This document shows positions 41,976-53,133 of a stretch of DNA of 64,000 bases, piece by piece (position 1 is the first letter of the stretch; the number at the start of each line of letters is the position of its first letter). The position numbers were made by a program, and so were the translations under genes. The notes under the pieces are model-generated. The model saw nothing but the letters and a program-made list of their open reading frames with translations. It was not told the DNA's origin and did no database searches. Origin of the DNA: Sorex araneus. Taxonomy: Eukaryota > Chordata > Mammalia > Eulipotyphla > Soricidae. Location of the stretch: positions 403,480,003 to 403,544,002 of the forward strand of contig NC_073302.1 of the NCBI RefSeq assembly GCF_027595985.1, given 5' to 3'.

Positions 41976-44078
41976 ATACTCAGATTTGACCCAAGATTCA
42001 TAATTGATATACCAGGAAAAAAATTTATTGTGGAACTCTTAAAGGGCAATTTTAAACAAAGAAGAAAACCCATAATTTGGATTAAAAAACTAAGTTGGGT
42101 GGTTAATTCCAAGAGCACCCAGAGAAAACCTCATACAAGCACACAATAGTTTCCAGTAAGTGGAGTGATGGGAAGTTGTCCTGCAGCTGATCAAACAACT
42201 TTCACTGCCTCTTGAGAAAATCATGGTGAAAAGATAAGCATATACAAGCGAGATTTTCAAAAAGCGTCTATTTATTATATTTTGTAACTATCATCTTTTA
42301 AAACTGTGGCCTTAGGAAAATCTGCTTTGGCAGGCAACTGCAGTGGTTCCTGTGGAGAGGAAGTGAAAAGATTGGGCTTATATACAAGGGCTGCTGGCAT
42401 GTTCAAAGTGCAGGGGATAGTTCATGGTGCAAAATGTAGTCCTAAGTAAATGGGTTTCAGGCAATTTCAGTGTTAAGATAACATCATTAAGAGCAGAACA
42501 GATTGTGCTCAAACCCTGCTGTTTATAATTAACACATTGCTTCCAAATACTCCAGGGTCCCTGGTAAATAGTCTTCTGCTCACATCCACTCAGACCAATC
42601 AGAGTATTTTCATCAGGTTCCATGCTGGGCCAGCACCTGTCTGGACAAATCCAATAGAGCCAAAGAACTCCTCTCCGCGGCCAGCTAAGTAGTTGGATGA
42701 ACACAGCTTGGCTTAGTCATTGTCACAGTGTCCATATGGCTTTGAAGCTTGTTTTCACAAGAAATCATACAAGTATTTTATTATGTCAAAGTTCACTGTC
42801 CTATAAACAAAAACAAATAATATGTTAGTGCCCTCACCCCTCTAGACTGTTCAGCTTTGTATGTGTCCTGGGAGGCACATGCTAAACATTTCACATATTT
42901 AGCTAAGTATTATAGCAATGCGATTAAACAGTGGGACTGACACTCAATTAAAAAATATTACAACACAATTATCAGAAAGAAGATTTACTTTTTTTTCTTT
43001 CCATAAAGTTTACTTTTTGTTATTCTAAAAAATAAAAAAGTATTGTTCAACACTTGACATTTCAATATATTATAGAAAGTTTAGATTTCATTGAAAGACT
43101 ATTTGCTTTCTGTGTAATAACTAGAATAAAATAATAAGATACCAAACTATTTAAATCATTTTTGCTTCAAAATATTGTTTATCTTCAAAAACACCTGTCA
43201 TATCATTATAAAATGCAAATCTCATCTGTCCTCACTTGTAGTTTTAATTCTTTTCAGTCTTTTGAACATTGGTTGACTTGTATGTGTATTGTAACTAAAT
43301 CTGTATGATCCAAGAATACGATACAACAAACAGACGATGTGAATGTATATTTTTGTACTCTGGTGGCAGGCAGAATAAATAGCAGGGAGAGAGAGAGAGA
43401 CATATAATTATTTTTCTTTCTCCAAACTCATTCTTCACTATAAATATTCAGGCTTGGAGATTTATTATTTGAATAAATGGTCAAAATAATTAGATATAAT
43501 GATCCAGCAGTAAGTATAAAATTAAAGCCTTAAGTATTCAATTCTGCAAAAATAATCATCCATGTGAGAACAGCTTTTCTATGTACACTAATTGCATGCT
43601 CTTATTTATTAAACCATCATCAATTAATGTTTTTGTCTATCACTTTATAATACTTTCTAAAAAGTTTCTAAGCAATGACTGACATATTAATTAAAAAAAA
43701 TCTGGAATGGAGAACTACAGATACTGCTGATGAAAACACATTTAAAAATAGCACAAATGAGATGCTATGGCTATTGTGATACCTAGTGTTAGACTGAAGA
43801 ATATCTTGTTTTAGTATAATAGTGCCTCTCTGAAGAATACTAAATCTTTCCAAATCTTAAGAAAAAACACTACCAAAACAACCCTACTGTCATTAGCAGT
43901 AATAAAAAACTAAAAATAGTACCAAAAAAATCTTACCTAAAATACAAAGACACAAAAGGCTGAGTTACTACATCACAAACCTACTTCACTTCTTTCTTTC
44001 CACTCTACAACACCCTGACAGAGTTAGAGATACCAAAGTCTCTCTAACATTTTTCATTTTTTCAAATCAAGATACTGT
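41976..44078. other. Unannotated AT-rich DNA, SINE-free
   Basis: About 2.1 kb without a recognised element. The longest frame (42378-42704, minus, 108 codons) has no domain I can name. On the same strand 'ccttgtatataagcccaatc' near 42370-42392 looks like a TATA-containing promoter or LTR remnant. Segment 43230-43640 has several homeobox-like cores. Confidence 0.35.
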
Positions 44079-44239
44079 GGTGCTAAAGAGAAAGAGAAAA
44101 CACAGCAGGTAGAGTGCCTGTCTTGCATGCAGCTGACACAGATTCAATTTCTAGCACTATGGTCCCCCGAGTCCTTCCAGGTATGATCCCTGAGCACAGA
44201 ACCAAGAGTAAGACTTGAGCACTGCTGCTGTGGTTCGAT
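44079..44239 (+). mobile_element. SINE, interrupted by an RTE-tailed SINE
   Basis: 'ggtagagtgcctgtcttgca' and 'actatggtcccccgagtcct' up to 'gctgctgtggttcga'. The matching 3' end 'gttgggtgtggttcaaaac' follows the inserted element at 44531-44556. Confidence 0.85.
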
Positions 44240-44530
44240 ATCACTGTATCACTGTCATCCCGTTGTTTTCGTCGACTTACTCGAGTGGGCACCAGTAACA
44301 TCTCTATTACACTCAGCCCTGAGAATTTAGCAGCCTCTCCTTACTCATTCTTTCCCAATGATTAGAGGCTCTTTCAGGGTCAGGGGGAATGAAACCTACT
44401 GTTACCATTTTTGGCATATCGAAAACGCCATGGGTAGCTTGCCAGGCTCTGCCGTGCAGGCAGGCGGGATACTCTCAGTAGCTGGCCGGTCTCTCCGAGA
44501 GGTATGTATATATCTGTTACTATATTTGTA
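44240..44530 (-). mobile_element. RTE-tailed SINE, long-body type, nested
   Basis: The plus strand starts with the RTE-type end ('atcactgtatcactgtcatc', 'gtgggcaccagtaacatct'), then the extra module ('ttagcagcctctccttactc'), then the body in reverse ('ggcatatcgaaaacgccatg'), ending at 'ctctccgagaggtatgtata'. Similar host sequence on both sides ('tgctg.tgtggttc') is the probable duplication. Confidence 0.86.
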
Positions 44531-45243
44531 TGTTGGGTGTGGTTCAAAACAAAAAAAAAATGGAAATGAAAAAGTCATGATTCTGATTTAAAAATAAAAT
44601 CCCCTAAATTAGGCTATTTTTTTCTTTTTTAACCAAAGGAAAACAGAGTAGTGGGATTTGTCTACCTTTCCAGGCACATTTTCCTACGAGGACTTTAGAT
44701 CTTACAATTATAAATAAAAAGGTAAAGTGAACTTTATGTAATTTTTATTGGCTATTTTGAGGACATTGATAACTTTAGCAGAAGCTGAGATTAAATGACT
44801 TAAAATTCTAACTATAGGATTAGAAACCATTGTTTATTAGAATATCATACAGCTACACAAAACGATCAATTTTAAGACATACTAAGAATAGTGAGAGAAA
44901 AAAGGGAAAAAGAATTGCAACTAGGCTTTTGATAGCAAAGGAGAAACATCTGTATGACTTGTACAAGAGAATATAAAAAAATGAAAACACTATGATAAGT
45001 TAGATGTAGGGTTTCTTTATTACCTATTTGTGTACCTATAGCATAGCTTGTCTAAAATTTTTTTTTAACAAAATGGACAGATTTAAAAACAAGGAAAATT
45101 TAAGCCTTTTTAAAATAGGTTCATTATATTTCATTTCTCTACTTTGTCACTAAGAAGCACTCAAGTAAACTAAGTCACACAGTTACCATTTTCTGATTAA
45201 AAAAATAATTCAGGAATTGATATATATGATAACTTCCTTTTTT

Positions 45244-45489
45244 CATTGCACTGTCTTCCCATTGTTAATCGATTTGCTTGAGTGGGCACCTGTAACATCT
45301 CCATTGTAAGACTTGTTGTTACTGTTTTTGGCATATCGAATACACCACGGGTAGCTTGCCAGGCTCTGTCATGTGGGCGAAATATTCTCAGTAGCTTGCC
45401 AGGCTCTCCAAGAGGGATGGAGGAATCAAACCCGGGTCAACCGAGTGCAAGACAAACGCCCTACCAGTTGTGCTATTGCTCCAGTCCCC
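45244..45489 (-). mobile_element. Full-length RTE-tailed SINE
   Basis: The plus strand runs tail ('tcgatttgcttgagtgggca'), body ('ggcatatcgaatacaccacg', 'ctctccaagagggatggagg'), B box ('aaacccgggtcaacc') and tRNA head ('tgctattgctccagtccc'). It has the short body without the extra ~85-bp module. Confidence 0.93.
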
Positions 45490-45910
45490 CTTTTTTTATT
45501 ATCATTATTAATTATATTTTTCGTGTAGATATCATTCCAATATCACATCCATCACCAGACAGCCCAATTCCCTTTACAGTGTCTCAAGGACTCCTCCCAA
45601 CCAAAACACTCCTTAAAAATCATTTATTGCCCAAGGTGAATGGCCAACTTTTCTCTATCACTTCCTCTACTCTCCCAAAATAAAAAGGTAATATGCCAAC
45701 TGATTTGTTTGTACTGTCTGAACTCCATCAAATATGGTGTGGTAATTCTGGAAAATGGATAGGAGGTGTCCCATAATGAAAGTGGCCTGGAGCATAGCGG
45801 TGGTTGAGTAATGCAGGTCAGCTGCCGGGCTGGGTCCCTTTGGGTGGGGAGGGCTCCCACCCGCCCCACTCTGAGGTGCCCCGAGTGAAAACAGTCTGGC
45901 ACGGAGTCCA

Positions 45911-45912
45911 TG

Positions 45913-45980
<68 letters not shown>
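45911..45980. repeat. (TA)n microsatellite
   Basis: About 34 TA units directly before the 'cacacatacctctt' start of an RTE-tailed copy. Confidence 0.97.
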
Positions 45981-45989
<9 letters not shown>

Positions 45990-46248
45990 CTCTTGGGGAG
46001 CCCGGCAAGCTACCGCGAGTATCCGGCCCACACAGGCAGAACCTGGCAAGCTACCAATGGTGTATTAGATATGCCCAAAACAATAATGATAGGTCTCATT
46101 CCCCTGACCCTTAAAGAGCCTCCAATTGCTAAGAAAGACGAATAAGGAGAGGCTGCTAAAATCTCAAGGCTTGGAGGAATAGAGACGATACTGGTGCCCA
46201 CTAGAGTAAATCAACAAACAACGGGATGACAGTGATACAGTGATACAG
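45981..46248 (+). mobile_element. RTE-tailed SINE, long-body type
   Basis: 'catacctcttggggagcccg', 'ggcaagctaccaatggtgta', the extra module ('aaggagaggctgctaaaatc') and the tail ('ctggtgcccactagagtaaa'), ending in short 'cagtgata' repeats. There is no tRNA head; its 5' side is the TA repeat. Confidence 0.9.
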
Positions 46249-47021
46249 TGAACATGCCAAGTGATCTGCATATACATTCTTATGACAGGGTTTGATGGAA
46301 TAACTGTAAGCACAACATCAAAAATTATACCATACATCCCAAAGATACATCTCAAAGATAATTTTGAGGCTTAAGAACGGGTCAATGTAACTAAACAAAT
46401 TAACCTGTGAATTGTGGGACTCCTTGAGAAGTTTCAACAGCAAAACTAGTGGAGTAAAGAATCTATTACCCCCCAATATGTTGTTACAAGACAAATTTCA
46501 TGGATTACTAAAGGCAGAATGGCGTTGCCTGTGAAAAAGACTTTTTTTTTTAAAAGAAATTATTTTCAAATAACTTCTCTTTGCAAGACTGTCTCCCTCA
46601 TAGTACCCAGGAAGATCTAATCTTATCTTTGCAAAGAAGAAAGCAAACTTAAATTCGAATACATTTGTCTCCTGGTCTTTTTCCTGAAAAGGAAAAGACC
46701 ACCCTAACTGATCCCTCCACCTCACCAATGTCCTCTGCTCTAGCTAAGCTAATTGAAAAATGGCTTCTGCAGACACATGGGTGAATTTCTCAGTTTCTCC
46801 AGGTTCCTCCCATGTACAGGAAATATAAATGTGATCAATAAAATTAAATTTTTTTCTCTTGGAAAAAAAAGGTTTTAACTATGTACCTGGAATGAGTACA
46901 TGCATCATTTTATGCTTTCTGCTTTTTTGTGATTTCAAATTATTTTAATTTAATTTTAAGGTTTGGGGACAGCTTTTATGTATTCTGGGAGACTTTTGTT
47001 TATAACCCAAATGAACTGTTT
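46249..47021. other. Unannotated DNA
   Basis: Nothing recognised. A short run at 46835-46856 ('gatcaataaaattaaat') looks like a polyadenylation signal but has no gene context. Confidence 0.4.
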
Positions 47022-47142
47022 TCTTTTTATTTTTGGGTCACACCCAGTAGTGTTCAGGGACCATGTATGGTGCCAGAGATAGAACCCAGGCTGGCTGTGT
47101 GCAAGACAAGCCCTCTATCTGCTATACTCTTTCTCTGGCCCC
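47022..47142 (-). mobile_element. SINE with internal deletion
   Basis: 'tttgggtcacacccagtagt' passes straight to 'cagggaccatgtatggtgcc', so the middle is missing. Ends 'actctttctctggcccc'. Confidence 0.85.
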
Positions 47143-47335
47143 TAAATGAATTATTCTCTAAAGTCAACATCTAGAAAGCAATATATAAGAAGAAACTGTG
47201 GCAACTGACCTGAGTAATTTTTAAATTAGAATTAAGAATGCTTAATACAAGTGTATTAATAACATATCTGAGCGTACATTGAGATGAGGTCCGAAGAAAT
47301 TAGGAGTTGAATTAAAGTCTAGAAACCAGAAAGCC

Positions 47336-47669
47336 TGTTTGGCCAGTGCTAGCTGAGATTCAGCCTTTCCTAAGAGATAGGAGGACAGAAACCCCATTCA
47401 GAAGTATGCCTCAGGGGACTAGCCCTGCGTGAATTCATTCTTCGCTCCAACGCCCACCAGCACAGGGGACTTGCCCTCCCTAATAAAGTACTTCCCTGCT
47501 CTTTCTCTACAAAAAACTTATTGTAATCAGGCAGACAAGGTGGCTCCTTTGAAAACATGCGTCTGCCATCTTGCAACCTGCTAGCTCCTTGCTCAGAAAA
47601 CTCTCTTAACCCCCTTACCACACCTTTTGTTTGACTGGCCCTCGAACACCCAGTGGAACTAAAGCTTCA
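47336..47669 (+). mobile_element. Old LTR-like element, copy A
   Basis: It begins 'tgtttggcc' and ends 'ggaactaaagcttca'. Its core ('cctgctctttctctacaaaa', 'gtaatcaggcagacaaggtg', 'acctgctagctccttgctca') also occurs in copy B at 53134-53452 in the same orientation. A degraded TATA and 'aataaa' at 47482-47487 fit an LTR. The boundary at the left is inferred only from comparison with copy B. Confidence 0.55.
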
Positions 47670-48710
47670 CGTCATGATTTGGTGAAGCCCGGAGTGCAGT
47701 CTGCGTGTAAGTCCAGGGCAAACAGGACCTCTGCCTACGGGCTGTCCCTCATCCCCGTACTGATCCTGGCTGCCTCTCAGGTCACTCCCCAGGGGTCCGA
47801 GGAGTCAGAAAACAGCTGGAGGTGAGTCAGTGGACCACGTGTGTGGCCATAAAAGTGAGAAAGTTGGTAACCTTGGGGGGCACGCCCAAGAAACTGCCCC
47901 TGCATCTAAGCCACATTTCCCTGTGGACGGTGCTGACTGGGAATAGCTGTGAACTCTCAGCAGGATGTGTGGCCTGATTCATCTGTGAGTGGCCTCTAAT
48001 TTCCTGTGGGGGTACGGGGAAGAGTGTTCTGTTGGTGGAGAGAAAGATAAGTTTAATTTGGTGAGGGTACGGAACGCAAAGTCCTATTCTCAGCATCTGG
48101 GAAGATTTTGTGACTTCTACCTCCTCCTTGTGTTGATTTGCACTTGGAAGAGTTATGGTATTTGGTTTTTGAATTTGATTTTGTTCTATTTGTTTGTATT
48201 TGGAGTTTGGTTTTATTCTTTGTTTTGTTTCACAATGGGTAGCTAAATTAGGCTTCAATGCCTTCTAAAAGTTCTCTGGACAGGATGGAGTCCATGGGTA
48301 AAGAGAAGATGGTTTTCCATTTTAACACTGCTTGGAGTAGAATGTGTTAGAATTTGAGTCATGGCCTAAAACAGAGCTGTGAATTACGATGCTGTCTTAA
48401 AATTTTAGAACTATTTTTGCCAAAGATGAGGCAAATGGACAAAATATTAATGATTTGGCTTCTGTGTTATTACTTAACACAGGCTCCATAGAAGGGGTCT
48501 CAATAGTGTAGAGGGGAGGAAAAGATCACAATTCAGTTGGAAGATTCCTAGCTATTGGTCCTATGAAAAAAAATTTGTGGAGTTTATAATTTAAATTACT
48601 TATTAGAAAAAAGATTAAATGAATAAAAATAAAAAAGAACTCTCATGAATTAAAAAAAAACCTGCTAAATTTAAAACTGAAGACCTAATACTCTCCTCCC
48701 TCCCTCCCTC
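47670..48710. other. Unannotated DNA after LTR copy A
   Basis: 'tggtgaagcccggagtg' at about 47680 vaguely resembles a retroviral primer-binding site but is 10 bp from the LTR end. A 64-codon frame to 47825 is followed by a textbook splice donor ('ggaggtgagtcag'). No protein family is recognised. Confidence 0.3.
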
Positions 48711-48753
48711 ACACACACAGACACACAGACACAGACACACACACACACACAAA
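48711..48753. repeat. (CA)n-rich microsatellite
   Basis: 'cacacacacagacacacaga' pattern followed by a pure CA run. Confidence 0.92.
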
Positions 48754-49308
48754 CCCAAAACACCATCTTGTAGCAGAACTACTGAGTTAAAAACATTGGC
48801 CAATGCCATAGTACAGAAAAATCTAAAGCCTTTGTCACTTGTAGATCTGTCCTAATGCCTTGTTCAGAAGTCTGTGGAAAAAAAAATTTTTGACAGATAT
48901 TCCAGAGTACAGACTTGTGGAGCTGAAGATAAAACTGCAGAGCTTGTTGAAAAACCGGATACATGAAATTGCAGGAGATCAAGATTTTCTACAAGGGGTC
49001 GAATGGACTAGTCAAGTGAATTTTTAATTAGAAAAACCTGGTGAACCGTATTGTTATAAGTGGAACTAAAACATTCACTTTTCCCTCTACTTGACATAGT
49101 TAGTATCTTTTTTCACATTATATTTTACTGCAATGTCTTGATTACATAAACACAGGAAGATAGATAATGCTGTCTTTTACAACGGATAATTGGGAACTGG
49201 TTTTAATTCTTCTATTTTACCTGGAATATCAGAGGCAACACTATTTTAGAATTGAAGAATAACTTTAACAAAGAACAGTTTGATGCCTTGTTTAAAGAGC
49301 TCCAGTCC

Positions 49309-49452
49309 AGAGGCTGGAGCAATAGTCAGCAGGATGAGGCTTGCCTTGGATGAGGCTGACCTGGGTTCAGTCCTCCATGCCCCATAAGGTCCCCTGAGCC
49401 CCATTATGAGTGATTCCCTGAGCACTGCCAGGTGTGATCCAAGGAAGAAAAA
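49309..49452 (+). mobile_element. SOR-type SINE, A-tailed class
   Basis: 'agaggctggagcaatagtca', 'ctgggttcagtcctccatgc' and 'caggtgtgatccaaggaag'. The 11-bp duplication 'aaagagctcca' is seen on both sides. Confidence 0.9.
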
Positions 49453-49566
49453 AAAGAGCTCCAACTTGCTAGCAGGGTGACAAAGTAGCCTTTTTACTGT
49501 GGAGACTGCTCAGGAATCCCAAATATAAGTGTTGCAGGTGGATCCTGATGGTAAATAACATCTTAT

Positions 49567-49632
49567 TTAAAAATAAATAAATAAATAAAATAATAAATAA
49601 ATAATAAAAATAAATAAATAAAAATAATAAGT
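49567..49632. repeat. (AAAT)n-rich repeat
   Basis: Imperfect AAAT/AAT units, possibly the tail of a lost retroelement. Confidence 0.9.
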
Positions 49633-50337
49633 AAAAATCTGGGCATGTCATATTAAATTAAGCTGAACTTCAGTTGCTTAAGACTGGTCTTAATTTACAA
49701 CCCCTCACAATGTGAGTCCAGGGCACCTGGAAATGGAGCTGGTTGCCAGCGAAACTCTAATTTGATCTGCCCTAAAGGGACCCCCAAAGTAATCCAGCTC
49801 TAGTTGGTCAAGAGTGCTGTCATGGGACAGGCTCTGATCTAAAGGAAAAGTGAAACAAAATGAAAACTGAGAAGGGGCTAGGGAAAACCCTGGGGCTAGG
49901 GAAAGCTAAAACAAACGGCCTGTGGCCTGAAATGTGGAAACCATGGTAAGACTCTCTGTGGGTACTAAAAAAGACTTCGGACTCCTGTTTGGACAGTACT
50001 GATCAGTGGAATGGATCCTGAGAAATACAGGACTAACTGCCGAAACCAGAGAGGCCATTTAAGCAAGATGTGGAGTTGGAAATCACAGGAATTTAAATAA
50101 TTACCTGTTCTTTCTGTGCTTATGGAAAAAAATCTGGTCACATGATTATTGTAAGGAAACTTAATCTGTTACTGCAAGCATGTCAGCAGTGAAGGTTGAG
50201 AGAAAAGGCAGTACAACTTTTTGTACAAATCAGATTCTGTTCTTAATCTTTTGTTGTTGTTCCTGCTGTTGAAGCCTGTGCTTACAAACTGGAGTGAATC
50301 CTTAATCTTTCTAGTATCTGACCATGACTTTTTATAT

Positions 50338-50448
50338 TTAGGAGGGTGGGGGAGGTGCTACACCTCTCAATGCTCAGGGATCATTTCTGGCAGGCTCAGG
50401 GGATTGTATGGGATTCCAGGGAATGAACCCAGGCAGCCACATGCTAGT
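50338..50448 (-). mobile_element. Diverged SINE, truncated
   Basis: 'ctcaatgctcagggatcatt', 'attgtatgggattccaggga' and 'acccaggcagccacatgc'. The head end is missing. Confidence 0.75.
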
Positions 50449-50493
50449 ACCAAATACTATGAATTAAGCTAATTGAGCTGAATATCCTAATAA

Positions 50494-50741
50494 GGACTGG
50501 GGCAATAGCACAGCTGGGAGGGCATTTGCCTTGCACGCAGTCGACCCAGGTTCAATTCCTCTGTCACTCTCGGAGAGCCCAGCAAGCTACCGAGAGTATC
50601 CCGCCCGCAAGGCAGAGCCTGGCAAGCTAGCTGTGGTGTATTCAATATGCCCAAAACAGTAACAACTAGTCTCACAATGGAGACATTACTGGTGCCCGCT
50701 CGAGCAAATAGATGAACAATGGGACAACAGTGCTGCAGTGC
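50494..50741 (+). mobile_element. Full-length RTE-tailed SINE
   Basis: The clearest full copy: head 'ggactggggcaatagcacag', B box 'caggttcaattcctctgtc', body 'gagagtatcccgcccgcaag' and tail 'gacattactggtgcccgctc'. The tail differs from the LINE 3' end at only one base over its first 20. Confidence 0.95.
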
Positions 50742-51857
50742 TATTTCCAGTATACCACCTTCCTCCCCACAACCCCTATGACTTATACTGATCAACAATT
50801 CAGTCTTGTGAGAACCATGCAAACTGGAGATGGGGGGGTCCTGACAGACAGCAGAAGTGACCAGTGACTGCTGTTTTGGGGGAAGGCTCAAGGCTGTCAG
50901 TGGCACTGGGAAGCAGGAGACAACTGCCTCCTGCAGATGCTGGGACCGTAGTTTTTGGAGCTCTTGCCTGGACTTTCTGTTAACTTCCATTTTAACTTTT
51001 CTCTTTGTTCAAGGAACTGAACTCAGTTCCTCCCGTGGATGAATAATATCCCCAGGACTGAGAGACTGGTTCTATAAAATAACCGGGCAAAACAACTTCT
51101 GAGTTACAGAACTTTCCAGGAAGTTCTAAAGGCAGAAATATAAATAAGCAAAACCATGCCACCCTCTCATGAAAGCAGCATGTAGTTTAGTAAACTGACC
51201 CACCAGGTCAGTTTGTTCTATCCTTACCCCTCCCCTAGTCCTCCCCAGAAAATTGGAGTCATTTCTCATATGAGCAACTGAGAGTGGGAACCAGAAGAAT
51301 TAGCATAAAAGGGAAATACCTTATAAGAAAATAGCTTCTCCTTACATTAGCAGCCCGAGGAAAGGGAATAAAGAGCTATATCAGTAAGAAGCAGATTTGA
51401 TTCAATACCCCAATTTTCAGAAATGAAATGAAGAACTGACAGTGACAACTGAAGCCTACCTGAAGAAGTAAGGAGCTGTGGTCTATATTAAAAACCAGAC
51501 AGGGGGAGAAAAAGTGAACAGAAACTTTTTCAAAGAAGAAATACAAATGGCCAAAGACACATGAAAAAATGCCCTATATCGCTAATCATCGGGGAAATGT
51601 AAATCAAAACAACAATGAGATATCATCTCACACCAGAGACTGACACACATCAAAAAGAGAATGAGAACAACCAATGTTGGCACTGATGCCGGAGAAAAGG
51701 ACTCTCATTCATTGCTGATAGGAACGCTTCCTGGATCAGCCTTTTTTGGAAAACAGTATGGCATTCCTCAAAAAGCTGGAAATTGAGCTTCAATATGACC
51801 CAGCAATTCCACTTCTAGGATTATATACTGAGGTCCCCCCAAACACACAGCAGAAAT

Positions 51858-51860
<3 letters not shown>

Positions 51861-51902
<42 letters not shown>
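51861..51902. repeat. (GT)n microsatellite inside L1
   Basis: About 20 GT units interrupting the L1 sequence just before 'cttttactgcagcactatt'. Confidence 0.97.
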
Positions 51903-51906
<4 letters not shown>

Positions 51907-52384
51907 TTACTGCAGCACTATTAAACAATCACCCGAATTTGGAAACAACCTGAGTGCTCAAGAACACATGACTGGATAAAGAAACTATGGTACATCTACA
52001 CAATGGAATACAACGCAGCTGTTAGGAAAAATGAAGTTATGATATTTGTTTATAAAAGAATGGACATGGAGAATATCATGCTGAGTGAATTAGTCGAAAG
52101 GAGAGGGATGGAAATAGAATGATTGTATTCATTATGGAATATGAAAAAATATAACATGAGACTAATACCCAATGACAGTAGAAATAAGGGCCAGGATGAC
52201 TGGTCCACAATTGGAAGCCTGCTTCACGAGCTGGGGGAGAAGGCAGCTGGGATAGAGAAGGGACCACTATAACAAAGATAGTTGGAAATGAGCACTCTGG
52301 ATAAGAAAATCATGCTGAAAATTGGTAAAGGAACAAACATGATAAACTCTCAGTATTTGTATTGCAAACTATAATGCCCAAAAG

Positions 52385-52453
52385 GAGGGAGAGAGGGAGG
52401 GGGGAGAGAGGGAAGAGAGCAGGGAGGGAAAGAGAGAGGGTGGGAGAGAAAGG

Positions 52454-52530
<77 letters not shown>
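52385..52530. repeat. (GA)n and G/A-rich tract inside the L1 3' UTR
   Basis: A long purine tract with a pure (GA)n core at about 52456-52515. The other L1 3' UTRs in this window have only a short 'gagggagag' seed at this place. Long frames on both strands here are artefacts. Confidence 0.95.
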
Positions 52531-52715
52531 GTGCTTGCCATAGAGACAGGCTGGGGGAGGGTGGGGGGAGGGAAACTGGGAACACTGGTGGAAGGATGAG
52601 TGTTGGAACACTATATGCTGAAAACCGACCATGAATAGTTTTATAACTTCGCATCTCACAGTGCATCAATTAAAAAATAAATTAATAAATAAAACAGAAC
52701 CCACAAAAACAGAAA

Positions 52716-52870
52716 GGGGCCAGAGAGATAGAACAGTGGCTATGGTACCTGTATGTGTCTAGTCCCATATGGCTTCTGCAGCCCGGCAGCAGTGATACCT
52801 GAGCACAGAGCCAGGAGTGAAACCAAGTGCTGCTAGGTGTGGCCAAAAAACAGAAACAAAACAAAACAAA
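52716..52870 (+). mobile_element. Diverged SINE
   Basis: 'ggggccagagagatagaaca', 'tcccatatggcttctgcagc' and 'ctaggtgtggccaaaaaac', A-rich tail. Confidence 0.88.
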
Positions 52871-52946
52871 ACTAGAAAACAACAGAAAAAAAAAAACAAA
52901 AAACCAGAACTAGAAAACAGAAAACTTGTTTGGTCAGTGTTGAGAT

Positions 52947-53122
52947 TTTTTTTTTTTTTTCTTTTTGGGTCATACCCAGTGATGCTCAGGGGTTACTCCT
53001 GGCTCTAAACTCAGGACATACTCCTGGTGGTGCTCGGGAGACTATATGGGATGCTGGGGATCAAGCCCAGGGTGGCCACATGCAAGGCAAATGTCCTACA
53101 CACCGTACTATTGCTTTAGTCC
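52947..53122 (-). mobile_element. SOR-type SINE, A-tailed class
   Basis: Antisense with a 14-nt T-run, 'tgatgctcaggggttactcc', 'ctatatgggatgctggggat' and 'tactattgctttagtccc'. Confidence 0.93.
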
Positions 53123-53133
53123 CTAGCTAAGAA

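Larger units (their letters stand above)
51485..52690 (+). mobile_element. L1 3' end (end of ORF2, 3' UTR, tail)
   Basis: The longest L1 piece here. The ORF2 end is marked by 'acaaatggccaaagacacat', 'gagatatcatctcacaccag' and 'atgacccagcaattccactt', the 3' UTR by 'gagctgggggagaaggcag' and 'aactgggaacactggtgg', and it ends in an (AAAT)n tail. Two microsatellites have grown inside it (GT at 51861-51902, GA at about 52456-52515). Frames are broken. Confidence 0.9.

Noticed and set aside
45911-46008. Tyrosine/isoleucine repeat frames on both strands
   Set aside because: Translations of the TA microsatellite.
47631-47825. 64-codon frame followed by a good splice donor, considered as a first exon
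   Set aside because: It directly follows an LTR-like element, has no upstream promoter evidence and no recognised signal peptide or domain; kept only as a note.
50487-50990. 167-codon minus-strand frame
   Set aside because: Half is the antisense of an RTE-tailed SINE; the rest shows no recognisable domain.
52310-52669. Serine/leucine- and arginine/glutamate-rich frames of 90-119 codons
   Set aside because: Artefacts of the GA microsatellite inside the L1 3' UTR.
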